Shown here: positions 7,121-16,799 of the stretch, in pieces | Position numbering within the stretch: position 1 is the stretch's first letter | Layout of the letters: every line of letters begins with the position of its first letter | NCBI GenBank assembly: GCA_024235655.1 | Contig: JACKLY010000007.1 | Span: forward strand, 1 to 64,000 | Direction: 5' to 3' | Length of the DNA stretch: 64,000 bases | Origin: Zoogloeaceae bacterium | GTDB lineage: Bacteria > Pseudomonadota > Gammaproteobacteria > Burkholderiales > Rhodocyclaceae | Notes under the pieces: generated by a model | Database searches by the model: none | Told to the model about the DNA's origin: nothing | The model's input: the letters and a program-made list of their open reading frames with translations, nothing else | Program-made: the position numbers and the translations under genes

Positions 7121-8941
7121 ATGACGTTGCGGCTTCTTAGCGCCACCTTTGCCACACTGCTTGTGGCAGCCTGCGCCTCCCCGACCATCAAGGAGCCTTC
7201 TTCCGGGCATCTTCTCGCAGAATCCGCTCCCCCCGCAAAAGCATCAATTCCGCAGCCAATCACGCAGGCACTGGATGCACCCAAGCCAAAAGCACGTCCT
7301 CAAACGGAAACCTATAGCGTGGTCGTTAACAACGTCAAAGTCCACGATCTGCTGTTTGCTCTGGCACGAGATGCAAAAGTCAATGTCGATATTTTTGCCG
7401 GCATCAATGGCTACGTGACTCTGAACGCTATCGATCAGACGCTGCCTCAAATCCTTGAACGCATTGCCAAGCAAGTAGACATGCGCTTCGAAATGGACGG
7501 CCAAAATCTGACTGTCATGCCAGACACACCGTTCCTGCGCAGCTATCAGGTGAACTACGTCAACATGTCAAGGGAAGTTTCATCCACATTGTCAACGAAC
7601 ACCCAAATCGCCGCTGGCGGCATTCCTGGTGCAACTGGCGCAACTCAGGGAGGCAATGCCTCGCGCATCCAGATCAAGAATGATTCAAAAAACCATTTCT
7701 GGGACTCTCTGGAGAAGAACATTCGTGGCATTCTTCAGGATACCGACAAGGAACGGATACTTTCGCGTCGCGCAGTGGAAGCAACCGAGGCTACAGCACG
7801 CCAGAGTGTTGCGGGAACAGCATCAGGAAGTAGCGCCTCAGCAGCAGGTGCCAATTCTTCCGGCAACACTGGCACCAATACATCTTCCTCCGCGCCGCCT
7901 CAGCAAAATTCGGGAAGTGCGCAAGGGTTGCGTCAGGGAGATTTCAAGGATTACGAAACAATTTTTGCCGCCACAGTAATGGTCAATCAGGAAACAGGTG
8001 TCATCTCTGTACGAGGCACCTCTCGCCAACATCAGAAAGTACAAGAGTTCATTTCTAAGGTTACCGCCAATGCGCGGCGCCAAGTGATGATAGAAGCAAC
8101 GGTCGTCGAAGTAACATTGGCGGATGGCTACCAGCAAGGAATTGACTGGACTAAGGTTGGCGGCGGTTTTTCCCTGACACCTCCGACGCTGCCCAAGAGC
8201 GCCACCTCGAGCGTCACTCCATTTGTGCTCAAGTACTCGAACCCCCTCGGCATTATTAACCTCAATTTGCTTGAAGCCTACGGAACGACAAAGGTACTCT
8301 CTAGTCCTAAGCTGTCGGTCATGAACAACCAGACGGCGACCCTCAAAGTTTCCACTGACATTGTTTATTTCAACGTCAAAGGCGACACGACTGCGGTAGG
8401 CAACAACGCGGCGGCAATTGCCACTTACACAACAACGCCACAAACCGTTTCCGTCGGATTTTTCATGAGCATCACGCCGCAAATCAGCGATTCGGGAACC
8501 ATTACCCTCAGCGTCCGCCCATCACTCTCAAGCGTCGAGAAATTTGTTCCCGACCCCAATCCGGCGCTGCAAAAAGATGGCATACGAAACGACGTTCCGC
8601 AAATCAGGACGCGTGAAATGGAATCCATGCTGCGACTCGAAGCAGGGGAAATTGGTGTTCTAGGCGGCCTCATGGAAGACAGCGTCGGCAACCAAGTTGG
8701 CCGTATTCCCGGGGTTGGGGCCATCCCCCTATTTGGAGAAATTTTCAACAACCGGAACAACATCGCGGCAAAAACGGAACTGGTCATATTCATCAGGCCA
8801 ACGGTCGTCAACGACCCTAGTGTCAACGGTGATTTTTCTTCCCTGCGAGATCAACTGCCCAATAGCTCTTTCTTTGATACTCCGGCAGTCTTCCAGCCAT
8901 TTGGCATCAACCGCAGAGATTCGCGTACGGAGTTGCAGTGA
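7121..8941 (+). CDS. mshL: MshL/PilQ-type secretin lipoprotein
   Basis: A 606-residue outer-membrane secretin. It starts with a lipoprotein signal peptide (MTLRLLSATFATLLVAAC, Cys18). The N-terminal STN/N0 domain is VVVNNVKVHDLLFALARDAKVNVDIFAG. A Ser/Gly/Asn-rich low-complexity insert follows around residues 225-265, then the N1/N3-like fold and the C-terminal secretin domain, with VEVTLADGYQQGIDW and the end block GEIGVLGGLMEDSVGNQVGRIPGVGAIPLFGEIF. This is the classic type II/MSHA secretin signature. A TTG 30 bases upstream was rejected in favour of the ATG that gives a proper lipobox. It would form the outer-membrane channel of the machine encoded here. Confidence 0.94.
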   Translation: MTLRLLSATFATLLVAACASPTIKEPSSGHLLAESAPPAKASIPQPITQALDAPKPKARPQTETYSVVVNNVKVHDLLFALARDAKVNVDIFAGINGYVTLNAIDQTLPQILERIAKQVDMRFEMDGQNLTVMPDTPFLRSYQVNYVNMSREVSSTLSTNTQIAAGGIPGATGATQGGNASRIQIKNDSKNHFWDSLEKNIRGILQDTDKERILSRRAVEATEATARQSVAGTASGSSASAAGANSSGNTGTNTSSSAPPQQNSGSAQGLRQGDFKDYETIFAATVMVNQETGVISVRGTSRQHQKVQEFISKVTANARRQVMIEATVVEVTLADGYQQGIDWTKVGGGFSLTPPTLPKSATSSVTPFVLKYSNPLGIINLNLLEAYGTTKVLSSPKLSVMNNQTATLKVSTDIVYFNVKGDTTAVGNNAAAIATYTTTPQTVSVGFFMSITPQISDSGTITLSVRPSLSSVEKFVPDPNPALQKDGIRNDVPQIRTREMESMLRLEAGEIGVLGGLMEDSVGNQVGRIPGVGAIPLFGEIFNNRNNIAAKTELVIFIRPTVVNDPSVNGDFSSLRDQLPNSSFFDTPAVFQPFGINRRDSRTELQ

Positions 8942-10239
8942 GTTTACTTCTCGACGCTCTGAAAAAAGCTGAAGAGGCAAAGCGCCAAGCATCAGCTTCG
9001 CGGGATGGTACCGTCCCCCCTGCTAATGACACACCCGTTGCCGAAGCCGGCCGGCATGCATCCGTAAAATCGCCCGAATGGGCGCTCGAACCGCCTGACA
9101 AACCAGGCAACGCGCCACCATCGGCAGCACCTTCTCTTCTGCCCGAACTGTCAGCACATCTGGAAAGTGTTGACGCCGATCTGGCTGCAGTTCCAACATC
9201 CCCACCATTACGACAGGCGACAACGCCCTCGCCACAAAGCCAAAAACCGCCTCCCCAAACTCGCAACGAAACCGCTGAACGAGAGGCGGTGCGCAATGTA
9301 TTCGCGGCCAAAAGCCCTCCTCCACCTGACAGGAAACCCCTGTGGATTGCGTTAGCGGCAGCAGTAATGGCGGCTCTTGGTATCGGCGGCTGGTTTTTCT
9401 GGCAATTACAATCAATCAGCAGTCATGGTTCACTGACAACATCTTCGCCAGCTACCGCCATTGCAAATGCCCCGGCTGTCGCCACCGCCCCGCCTGCCCA
9501 GCCAATCGTTCAGCCCCCCCCCTCCTCGCCCACTTTCTCACTGCCAAACAAGAACGAGACGCAGGAATCGGACGTGACAGCATCGCCACCTCGCCTCGAA
9601 AAACTGGCAAAAGCTGCTGCACCGCCACCGGAAGAACCCGACAACCCAGTACGCATCACCCGTGGCAAGCTGCAAATTGACCCGAATTTGGCAAAGGGCT
9701 ACGAGTTGTTACAGGCCGGTAATATGCAAGGTGCAGCTGATGCCTACGAAAAAGCAATGCGCACCGACCCCAGAAATACTGATGCGCTGCTCGGTATGGC
9801 CACAATTTCGCTGCGGGCAGGGCTGCCTGCACAGGCCGAAGCCTGGTATTTGAGAACACTTGAATCAGACCCAAAGAACGTGATTGCCCAAGCCGGACTG
9901 ATCAACCTCCGAGGACAAACGGATCCGGCATTTGCCGAAAGCCGGCTGAAAAGTCTGCTGGCCTCAGAACCTGAGTCGGCTGCGCTCAACTTCGCACTGG
10001 GCAATCTCTACGCCGGGCAGCGGCGTTGGCCGGATGCGCAGCTCTCCTATTTCCAGGCACACACAGCTGACCCGGGGAACCCCGACTATCTCTTCAATCT
10101 CGCAGCCAGCCTGGATCAGATGCATCTGCCCAAGCTGGCACTGGACTATTACCAGCAAGCATTAACGGCAGCCTCCAGTCGCAGAGCAGGATTTGACCCT
10201 CAGCAGGTCAAGGCCCGAATCCTGGAATTGAAACCGTGA
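8938..10239 (+). CDS. MshN-like TPR protein
   Basis: A 433-residue bitopic protein that begins with the motif SLLLDALKKAEEAKR, typical of GspB/MshN proteins. A Pro-rich segment follows, then one membrane helix (LWIALAAAVMAALGIGGWFFW, about 137-157), a second Pro/Ala-rich periplasmic linker and a C-terminal TPR array. Repeats include AKGYELLQAGNMQGAADAYEKAMRTDPRN and NFALGNLYAGQRRWPDAQLSYFQAHTADPGN. The start is GTG in a four-base GTGA overlap with the secretin stop. In MSHA systems MshN lies next to MshL and is thought to link inner and outer membrane parts. Confidence 0.88.
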   Translation: MSLLLDALKKAEEAKRQASASRDGTVPPANDTPVAEAGRHASVKSPEWALEPPDKPGNAPPSAAPSLLPELSAHLESVDADLAAVPTSPPLRQATTPSPQSQKPPPQTRNETAEREAVRNVFAAKSPPPPDRKPLWIALAAAVMAALGIGGWFFWQLQSISSHGSLTTSSPATAIANAPAVATAPPAQPIVQPPPSSPTFSLPNKNETQESDVTASPPRLEKLAKAAAPPPEEPDNPVRITRGKLQIDPNLAKGYELLQAGNMQGAADAYEKAMRTDPRNTDALLGMATISLRAGLPAQAEAWYLRTLESDPKNVIAQAGLINLRGQTDPAFAESRLKSLLASEPESAALNFALGNLYAGQRRWPDAQLSYFQAHTADPGNPDYLFNLAASLDQMHLPKLALDYYQQALTAASSRRAGFDPQQVKARILELKP

Positions 10240-10286
10240 TACTGCCTCCGTTCGCAGGTTGGCGCCACGTAAAACGATAATCAAAA

Positions 10287-11993
10287 ATGAACGCCCCGAC
10301 ACCTCATCACCGCCCACTCGGCCAACTTCTGATCGCACAAGGCATCCTGAGCGAAGATCAGCTGCGCATCGCCTTGCTGGAGCAGATGAAATCCAACCAG
10401 CCGGTTGGCAAACTGCTGGTTTCGCTGGGGTTCGTGTCAGAAGCTACGCTGCGAGATGCATTGTCGGAAAGTCTGGGCAAGCAGAGCATTGACCTTTCCA
10501 ATGCCATCATCGACCCGGCCGCACTCAAGCTGGTGCCTCGCGAACTGGCCAAACGCCACCACCTGCTCCCACTCGACTACGACAGCAACAATCAACGTCT
10601 GACACTGGCCACAGCCGACATCAACGATATTGTCGCGGTGGACAAGGTTCGCTCGCTGTTGCCTGAAAATGTCCAGCTTGAAACACTGCTGGCCGGCGAA
10701 TCGGAAATTGACCGGGCAATCGACCAGTACTACGGCTATGAACTGTCGATTGACGGCATCCTGCATGAAATCGAAACCGGAGAAATCGATTATCGCAGCC
10801 TGCAGGCATCGGCGGACGAATATAACCAGCCGGTCGTTCGCCTGATCGACTCGATCCTGACCGACGCGGTCAAACGCGAAGCATCCGACGTGCATTTCGA
10901 GCCGGAAGCAAACTTTTTGCGCATCCGCTACCGTATCGACGGCATGCTCCGGCAGATCCGCGCACTGCACAAATCCTATTGGCCCGCCATGGCCGTACGC
11001 ATCAAGGTCATGAGCGGCATGAACATCGCCGAAACCCGCGCCCCCCAGGATGGCCGCATCAATCTTTCGATGAGTGGCCGCCAGGTCGATTTCCGCGTGG
11101 CCGCGCAGCCAACCATCCACGGCGAAAACATTGTCCTGCGCATCCTTGATCGGCAACGCGGAATCGTACCGCTGGATAGCCTGGGGCTGGAAGAAACGCA
11201 TCTGAATCAGCTCAAGCTGATGATCGCCCGGCCGGAGGGCATCATTCTCGTCACCGGCCCAACCGGTAGCGGCAAGACAACCACGCTCTATTCTGTGCTG
11301 AACCACATCAACTCCGAGGGCATCAACATCATGACCCTCGAAGATCCGGTGGAATATCCGATGGCCCTGGTGCGCCAGACTTCGGTTTCGGAGTCGGCAA
11401 AACTTGACTTCGCCAACGGCATCCGTTCGATGATGCGCCAGGATCCCGATGCCATTCTGGTCGGTGAGGTGCGCGACCGTGATACCGCTGAAATGGCTTT
11501 CCGTGCTGCCATGACCGGGCATCAGGTCTATTCGACGCTGCACACCAACTCAGCCATCGGGGCCATCCCGCGCCTGCTGGACATCGGCATCCTGCCCGAC
11601 ATCATGGCCGGCAACATCATCGGCATTGTGGCACAGCGGCTGATACGCAAGCTGTGCACCCATTGCAAGACGCCATACCAGGCGGATTCAACAGAGCTCC
11701 ACCTGCTCGGCATGCCCCCGGATGCACCTCGCCCGGTCATCTACCGCCCTTGTGGTTGCGAACGCTGCGATTTTCAGGGCTACAAGGGGCGTCTGGCCAT
11801 CATGGAACTGCTGCGCATCAACAGCGACATGGATGAACTGATCGCACGCCGCGCCACCGCCCGCGAAATCCGCAGACTGGCCACCGACATGGGATTCCAC
11901 ACACTCGCCGACGACGGCTTGCGGCGCGTGCTTGATGGCTCGACCTCCATCGAAGAACTCGGCCGCGTTGCCGACCTGACCGACAGGATGTAG
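10287..11993 (+). CDS. mshE: MshE/GspE/PilB-type assembly ATPase with N-terminal MshEN domain
   Basis: A 568-residue secretion/pilus extension ATPase. The N-terminus carries two MshEN-like stretches, PLGQLLIAQGILSEDQLRIALLEQ (about 10-33) and PVGKLLVSLGFVSEATLRDAL; this domain binds c-di-GMP in MshE. The ATPase core has Walker A GPTGSGKTTT (about 323), the Asp box LEDPVEYP, Walker B SMMRQDPDAILVGEVRD and the His box GHQVYSTLHTN. A zinc-binding tetracysteine (CTHC, then CGCERC about 30 residues on) follows. Both MshEN halves have Pro where the consensus has Arg/Lys before the LG. A 47-base gap separates it from the TPR gene. No PilT-like retraction ATPase is present nearby. Confidence 0.95.
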   Translation: MNAPTPHHRPLGQLLIAQGILSEDQLRIALLEQMKSNQPVGKLLVSLGFVSEATLRDALSESLGKQSIDLSNAIIDPAALKLVPRELAKRHHLLPLDYDSNNQRLTLATADINDIVAVDKVRSLLPENVQLETLLAGESEIDRAIDQYYGYELSIDGILHEIETGEIDYRSLQASADEYNQPVVRLIDSILTDAVKREASDVHFEPEANFLRIRYRIDGMLRQIRALHKSYWPAMAVRIKVMSGMNIAETRAPQDGRINLSMSGRQVDFRVAAQPTIHGENIVLRILDRQRGIVPLDSLGLEETHLNQLKLMIARPEGIILVTGPTGSGKTTTLYSVLNHINSEGINIMTLEDPVEYPMALVRQTSVSESAKLDFANGIRSMMRQDPDAILVGEVRDRDTAEMAFRAAMTGHQVYSTLHTNSAIGAIPRLLDIGILPDIMAGNIIGIVAQRLIRKLCTHCKTPYQADSTELHLLGMPPDAPRPVIYRPCGCERCDFQGYKGRLAIMELLRINSDMDELIARRATAREIRRLATDMGFHTLADDGLRRVLDGSTSIEELGRVADLTDRM

Positions 11994-11995
11994 CC

Positions 11996-13198
11996 ATGTC
12001 GGTTTTCCAATACAAGGCGGTTACGGCAGACGGAAGGCTGGCTCACGGACGCATCGATGCCCTCAACGTCATTGACCTTGAAATGCGCCTGAAACGCATG
12101 GAACTTGACCTGATCAGCGGAGAACCCATTGCCAACCGCAGCCTGTTCGGCGGCAGCAAGGTGCCTCGCACCGAATTGATCACCTTCTGCTTTCATCTGG
12201 AACAACTGACACGTGCCGGCGTGCCGATCATCGAAGGACTCACCGATCTGCGAGACAGCATCGAACACCCTCGCTTCCGTGAAGTCATCGCCGACATCAT
12301 CGAGTCAATCGAGGGAGGACAGAACCTGTCAGAGGCAATGGCCGGCCACCACCATGTTTTTGATCAGGTATTTGTCAGCCTGGTTCGCGCCGGCGAATCC
12401 ACCGGGCAACTGCCGGAAATTCTGCGCAACATCATGGAATCGCTGAAATGGGAAGACGAGTTGGCCTCCCATACCAAGAAGGTCATCATGTACCCGGCAT
12501 TTGTCGGCACCATTGTCATGGCGGCCACTTTTTTCCTGATGGTCTACATGGTCCCGCAGCTCAAGCAATTCGTTAAGAACATGGGGCAGGAGCTACCGGC
12601 ACAGACCAAAGTCCTGTTTTTTGTTTCTGACATGCTTGTCGCCTATTGGTACATCGCCCTGCTGCTGCCAGTCATCGCCGCGATTGCGGGATTTTTTATC
12701 CTGCAAACGAATCCTGCGGCCCGGTTGCGCTTTGACGGTTTCAAGCTGAGATTACCTCTGGTCGGCAATATCACCCGCAAAATTATTCTCTCCCGCTTTG
12801 CCAGCACGTTTGCCCTGCTCTACGCTTCCGGCATCCCCATTCTCGATTCCATTCGCACGACACAAAGTGTGGTGGGCAACCGGGTCATCGAAGAGGGATT
12901 GAAACGCGTCGAACAACTGATTGGCGAAGGCCAGAACGTCACTGCCGCATTTCATGCTGTGGGATTGTTCCCCCCCCTGATCATTCGCATGCTCAAGGTC
13001 GGTGAAAGCACCGGCGCATTGGATGACGCGCTGACCAATGTCAGCTATTTCTATAATCGTGACGTCCGGGAGTCGGTTGAAAAGGTCCAGGCATTGATTG
13101 AGCCTGCCCTGACCATGCTGCTCGGCAGCATGCTCGGCTGGATCATGCTGTCCGTGCTCGGCCCGGTATACGACGTCATCAGCAAGATAAAAACCTGA
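11996..13198 (+). CDS. mshG: MshG/GspF/PilC inner-membrane platform protein
   Basis: A 400-residue type II secretion F-domain protein. It opens MSVFQYKAVTADGRLAHGRIDA, as PilC/GspF proteins do, and contains two T2SSF repeats. Repeat one has FCFHLEQLTRAGVPIIEGLTDLRDS and membrane helices around 165-190. Repeat two has FASTFALLYASGIPILDSIRTTQSVVGN and ends with a third helix near 375-395 (ALTMLLGSMLGWIMLSVLGPVYDVI). It is the rotor-like platform driven by the MshE-type ATPase encoded two bases upstream. Its stop overlaps the next start as TGATG. Confidence 0.95.
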   Translation: MSVFQYKAVTADGRLAHGRIDALNVIDLEMRLKRMELDLISGEPIANRSLFGGSKVPRTELITFCFHLEQLTRAGVPIIEGLTDLRDSIEHPRFREVIADIIESIEGGQNLSEAMAGHHHVFDQVFVSLVRAGESTGQLPEILRNIMESLKWEDELASHTKKVIMYPAFVGTIVMAATFFLMVYMVPQLKQFVKNMGQELPAQTKVLFFVSDMLVAYWYIALLLPVIAAIAGFFILQTNPAARLRFDGFKLRLPLVGNITRKIILSRFASTFALLYASGIPILDSIRTTQSVVGNRVIEEGLKRVEQLIGEGQNVTAAFHAVGLFPPLIIRMLKVGESTGALDDALTNVSYFYNRDVRESVEKVQALIEPALTMLLGSMLGWIMLSVLGPVYDVISKIKT

Positions 13199-14721
13199 TG
13201 CCGGATCGCCGCATACTCTACGTCAGCCCTCACCAGATCGCCGTGTTCCACTGGCAGGCGGGGACAGTCAGCAATGACGCCAGCTTCGAATCTTCGAACC
13301 ATGGCGTTGCTGCGTTCCGGGAATACCTGACCAATCATCCGCATAGCATTTTCAGCATTCTTGCCAACCTGCCGGAAGAAGGTTTCCAGATCGAGACCAT
13401 TCCTTTCTTGCAACGACGTGACCGGGATGCCGTCATCACAAGAAAGTTGTCGCAACTGTTTTATACGACGCCCTACACTGCGTCACTGTCGCTTGGCTAT
13501 GAAAAAACCCGCCGCAAGGACGAAAAGCTTCTGCTTGCGGCATTGACTGGCCAAGCCACGCTCGAACCGTGGGTCGACGCCCTGCGTGAAGCACGAATCG
13601 CACTGACAGGCATCTATTCACTGCCATTCATCGGCGAGATGCTGCTGAGCAAAGCCAGGATCACCGATGAACGCTGCATCGTGCTGACCCTGCAGGACCA
13701 GAGCATCCGCGAAACCTATTTTGAAAACGGCAAGCTCCATTTCAGCCGCCTTTCGCAACTGAACAACACCAGCATCGTCGGTATAGCCCAATCCTTCGCT
13801 GCAGAAGCCATCAAGCTGCAACAATATCTGCTCAGTCAGCGACTCATTGCCCGCAACCAGACCTTGCGTGCACTCATCGTGGCACATCCACAGGCCCTGC
13901 CTGCCATCGAAACAAGCTGCATCAGCACTGAAGCGCTGAATTATCAGTTTCTCAGCACTGATGAATGCAGCCACCAGCTGGGGCTGAAAAATGCGCCGGC
14001 CAGCAGCCACATCGACACCTTGTTCGCTCATGTGGTCGCCACCAAGGCACCGGTGGCTCAGTTTGCTAAGGAACCCCTGCGCCATGACTACCACCTGTGG
14101 CAACTCCGCAAGGTGCTGTACGGGCTGGGTACCATTGCCCTGATTGGCTGCCTCGTTTTTTCTTGCCGGCAGTTCTACAGCGCCTATAGTCATAACAGTG
14201 AAGCTTCAGATGTTGCAGAGCAGGCACAACTGGCCCGCCAGCGTTATGAGGATATTGCGCGCACTTTCCCGCCGATACCGACCAGTAATGAAACGCTGCG
14301 CCAGATCATGAACCGCTACACGGAGCTGGAAAGTGGCGGCTCGACACCGGAACTTCTTTTTCTGGACATCAGCAAAGGACTTGCACAGGCACCCGCCATT
14401 GACCTCGACAGTATTGACTGGAAAGGCCCGGCAGCAACCACCGCGACGACAAATTCAACGCAGGCGCCCCCGGATGGCAATCAGCGCGCCCTGCTCAAAG
14501 GCACCGTCAATCTTGGTTCACGGGCCACCCCGCGCCAACTGCTGACCGCCTTCGAGGATTTCGTTGAGGCATTGCGCAGCAACCCCTTGCTGGCCGTTAA
14601 AGTCACCCAGCAACCGTTCGATACTGATTCAGGCAAAGCGCTGCGGAGCGGTAGCGCGAATGTCACGGAAACCGGCGCCCGCCCCTTCGCGCTGGAGATC
14701 ACCCGGCGGAAAGCGCCATGA
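13198..14721 (+). CDS. PilM/PilN-like assembly platform protein (MshI position)
   Basis: A 507-residue bitopic protein. The cytoplasmic region (1-305) begins RRILYVSPHQIAVF and resembles a divergent actin-like PilM/GspL domain. One membrane helix (LYGLGTIALIGCLVFSC, about 307-324) is followed by a coiled-coil-prone segment and an alpha/beta periplasmic domain, as in PilN/GspL. The architecture suggests PilM and PilN functions on one chain. Assignment rests on position between the platform protein and the PilO-like gene plus this layout; sequence identity to named families is weak by eye. It overlaps its neighbours by TGATG and ATGA. Confidence 0.7.
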   Translation: MPDRRILYVSPHQIAVFHWQAGTVSNDASFESSNHGVAAFREYLTNHPHSIFSILANLPEEGFQIETIPFLQRRDRDAVITRKLSQLFYTTPYTASLSLGYEKTRRKDEKLLLAALTGQATLEPWVDALREARIALTGIYSLPFIGEMLLSKARITDERCIVLTLQDQSIRETYFENGKLHFSRLSQLNNTSIVGIAQSFAAEAIKLQQYLLSQRLIARNQTLRALIVAHPQALPAIETSCISTEALNYQFLSTDECSHQLGLKNAPASSHIDTLFAHVVATKAPVAQFAKEPLRHDYHLWQLRKVLYGLGTIALIGCLVFSCRQFYSAYSHNSEASDVAEQAQLARQRYEDIARTFPPIPTSNETLRQIMNRYTELESGGSTPELLFLDISKGLAQAPAIDLDSIDWKGPAATTATTNSTQAPPDGNQRALLKGTVNLGSRATPRQLLTAFEDFVEALRSNPLLAVKVTQQPFDTDSGKALRSGSANVTETGARPFALEITRRKAP

Positions 14722-15320
14722 ACTTCGACCGCAGCGATTTCAGCCGCATCCAGCTCAGCCTTGCCACGGCACTGCTCATGATCGGGGTGGGTGCCGCTCT
14801 GGTCTGGCTCTCCAACCAGCAACTTGCCGACGCCACTCAATCCCATGTGAGTGCCAACCGTCAGCTCAATGAATTCGAAGGCAAGCTGCGCCAGGTTCGC
14901 GCAGAAGAAGACGAGATCAAGAAGAAATCGGCCCTGTTTTCCAGCCTGCAATCACGCGGCATCATTGGCCAAGAAAAGCGGCTGGACTGGGTAGAGCTGA
15001 TCAAGGACATCAAGGAAAGCCGCAAACTCCTCGATATCGAGTATGAATTTGCGCCGCAGCAAACGCTTGAGCAGGCTGCCCTGCCAGGATTCAGCTTCCG
15101 CAGCAGCGCGATGCGCCTGCACATGAAACTGCTGCACGAAGGTGACCTGCTCAATTTCATCAACGACCTGCGCAACCAGGCCAAGGCCTATGTTCGCGTG
15201 CGCAACTGCCTCATCAACCGCATCCCGCGGACAGAAACCGGCACCACTGAAGTTGCTCTGCTTGATGCCATCTGCCAACTGGATTGGTACACCATTCTGC
15301 CAGAGGGTCAAAAACCATGA
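14718..15320 (+). CDS. PilO/MshJ-like inner-membrane protein
   Basis: A 200-residue protein with a short cytoplasmic N-terminus and one membrane helix (IQLSLATALLMIGVGAALVWLS, about 11-32). A coiled coil follows (QLADATQSHVSANRQLNEFEGKLRQVRAEEDEIKKK, about 34-70), then a compact periplasmic domain. This is the architecture of PilO/GspM/MshJ, partners of PilN that align the inner-membrane platform with the secretin. ATGA overlaps join it to both the PilMN-like gene and the following exported protein. Function is inferred from layout and position. Confidence 0.7.
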   Translation: MNFDRSDFSRIQLSLATALLMIGVGAALVWLSNQQLADATQSHVSANRQLNEFEGKLRQVRAEEDEIKKKSALFSSLQSRGIIGQEKRLDWVELIKDIKESRKLLDIEYEFAPQQTLEQAALPGFSFRSSAMRLHMKLLHEGDLLNFINDLRNQAKAYVRVRNCLINRIPRTETGTTEVALLDAICQLDWYTILPEGQKP

Positions 15321-15766
15321 CTCCTCGCAACTGGCTCATCCTCTTTTTTGCAGCTACAGCCATGCTCCTGGCCGGGATCGTCAGTGCCGAAGAAACGCTC
15401 GGCCGACTCTTCTTCACCCCCGACAAGCGCGAGTTGCTGGATCGTCAGCGAACAATGAACGTCCTGCAAACACAGGAACTCATTGAAGATCCGCAGATTG
15501 TCGTGAATGGCCAGGTACGCCGAAGCACAGGGAAACGCACAACCTGGATCAACGGGTTGCCACAAAACGAAACTGAAACCCACAGCGGAGTGATTGCTCA
15601 CCCAGCGGCACAGGGCCACGAAAAGGTCATCATAGAATCCAGCGACGACCCGAAAACAGCAGTCAGGGTGGGCGCAACCCTGAACCGCGGAACTCAGGAC
15701 ACACAGGATCTGATCGGTGATGGAAAAATTGTCATCCACAAGGGTGCTCAAGGCGCAAAGCGCTAA
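15317..15766 (+). CDS. small exported MshK/PilP-like protein
   Basis: A 149-residue protein with a Sec signal peptide ending near GIVSAEE. The mature part contains LGRLFFTPDKRELLDRQR and DPQIVVNGQVRRSTGKRTTWINGLPQNE, the pattern of MshK-like proteins, where a short strand-rich module contacts the secretin N-domains much as PilP/GspC do. The start is the ATG in the ATGA overlap with the PilO-like gene; an in-frame GTG 33 bases upstream would spoil the signal peptide. The last 40 residues carry no recognisable domain. Role inferred from position and size. Confidence 0.7.
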   Translation: MTPRNWLILFFAATAMLLAGIVSAEETLGRLFFTPDKRELLDRQRTMNVLQTQELIEDPQIVVNGQVRRSTGKRTTWINGLPQNETETHSGVIAHPAAQGHEKVIIESSDDPKTAVRVGATLNRGTQDTQDLIGDGKIVIHKGAQGAKR

Positions 15767-15770
15767 GCGG

Positions 15771-16799
15771 ATGATATCTATTCGCCATCAGCAAGGAGCC
15801 GCGCTTCTCCTTGCCCTTCTCCTTGTGGTGATCGTGGGCCTAAGCATCTTTGTCGCGCAACTTTCCCCAGCTGCAGCCAAATTCGCCATCGAACAGCGAA
15901 CACAGGCAGCACTTGCACAAGCCAAAGAGGCCTTGATCGGCCGCGCTGCGGCAGACAACAATCGCCCTGGTTCCTTACCCTGCCCGGATACAGACAATGA
16001 TGGATTCGAAAACGGCGTAGCCGGAAACTGCACGGCCTATATTGGCCGCCTCCCTTACAAGACGCTCCGACTTGACGCCCTGCGAGACGGAAACGGTGAA
16101 TTGCTCTGGTATGCCATGTCGTCTGCATTGCGTGACAATACCGCGGCACAGCCCATCAATACGCTGACAGTTACCGGACTCTCACTGGACGCCCAAGCCA
16201 ACATGGCCGCCATACTTTTCGCTCCTGGCCAGCCGCTCAGTGGCCAAAACGGCAGGCCAGGCAATAATCGATCTGACTATCTGGACGGCACCAATGCCAT
16301 CACGGCCAATGCCTTTGTCAGCGGGCCCCAGTCAGACACCTTCAATGACTCCGTTCTCGGCATCGGGCGCGATGAGCTTTTCCGCACGGTTGCCAAACGC
16401 GTTCTGGCCGAGATTGGTGGCCCTGACGTGAGTGGCGCGCCGGCCAACAGCCCTCCGGACTTTGGGCTCCGGCGCTATCATGCAGACAATGGCAATATTT
16501 TCCCCGATGCGGATACTGACAATGATGGCTGGTCGAATCCGGGAGCAATGACGGGAAAGCTCCCGTGGAGAAACATGACCCTACCGGCAACACCGACACC
16601 ACCACCGGCCAGCCCGCTCAATCCTTCAGTATTTGAAGCAACGGCGGAAGGATGGTTAACGGCAAACGGATGGCTGCCGCTGGTCAATTACAGCATCCTT
16701 ACGGTGCCAACCTATCAGGCGACCTTGACCCTGAACGGGGTCAGCATTACCGTAAAGCCTTGTGCCCCACTTCCGCTCAGCCAGCCCTGCCCACAGTGA
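15771..16799 (+). CDS. PilX/GspK-like tip pseudopilin without Glu5
   Basis: A 342-residue pseudopilin. A short positive leader (MISIRHQQG) precedes a long hydrophobic helix (AALLLALLLVVIVGLSIFV), so prepilin peptidase would cut after Gly9. Position +5 is Leu instead of Glu, as in GspK/PilX-type subunits that sit at the pilus tip. After the helix comes EALIGRA, then LPCP, a second Cys and GRLPYKTL; the same series is found in the next gene. Two DTDNDG loops (about residues 73-78 and 247-252) look like calcium-binding acidic loops. The C-terminal half is large and unassigned. The ATG lies four bases after the previous stop. Confidence 0.85.
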   Translation: MISIRHQQGAALLLALLLVVIVGLSIFVAQLSPAAAKFAIEQRTQAALAQAKEALIGRAAADNNRPGSLPCPDTDNDGFENGVAGNCTAYIGRLPYKTLRLDALRDGNGELLWYAMSSALRDNTAAQPINTLTVTGLSLDAQANMAAILFAPGQPLSGQNGRPGNNRSDYLDGTNAITANAFVSGPQSDTFNDSVLGIGRDELFRTVAKRVLAEIGGPDVSGAPANSPPDFGLRRYHADNGNIFPDADTDNDGWSNPGAMTGKLPWRNMTLPATPTPPPASPLNPSVFEATAEGWLTANGWLPLVNYSILTVPTYQATLTLNGVSITVKPCAPLPLSQPCPQ

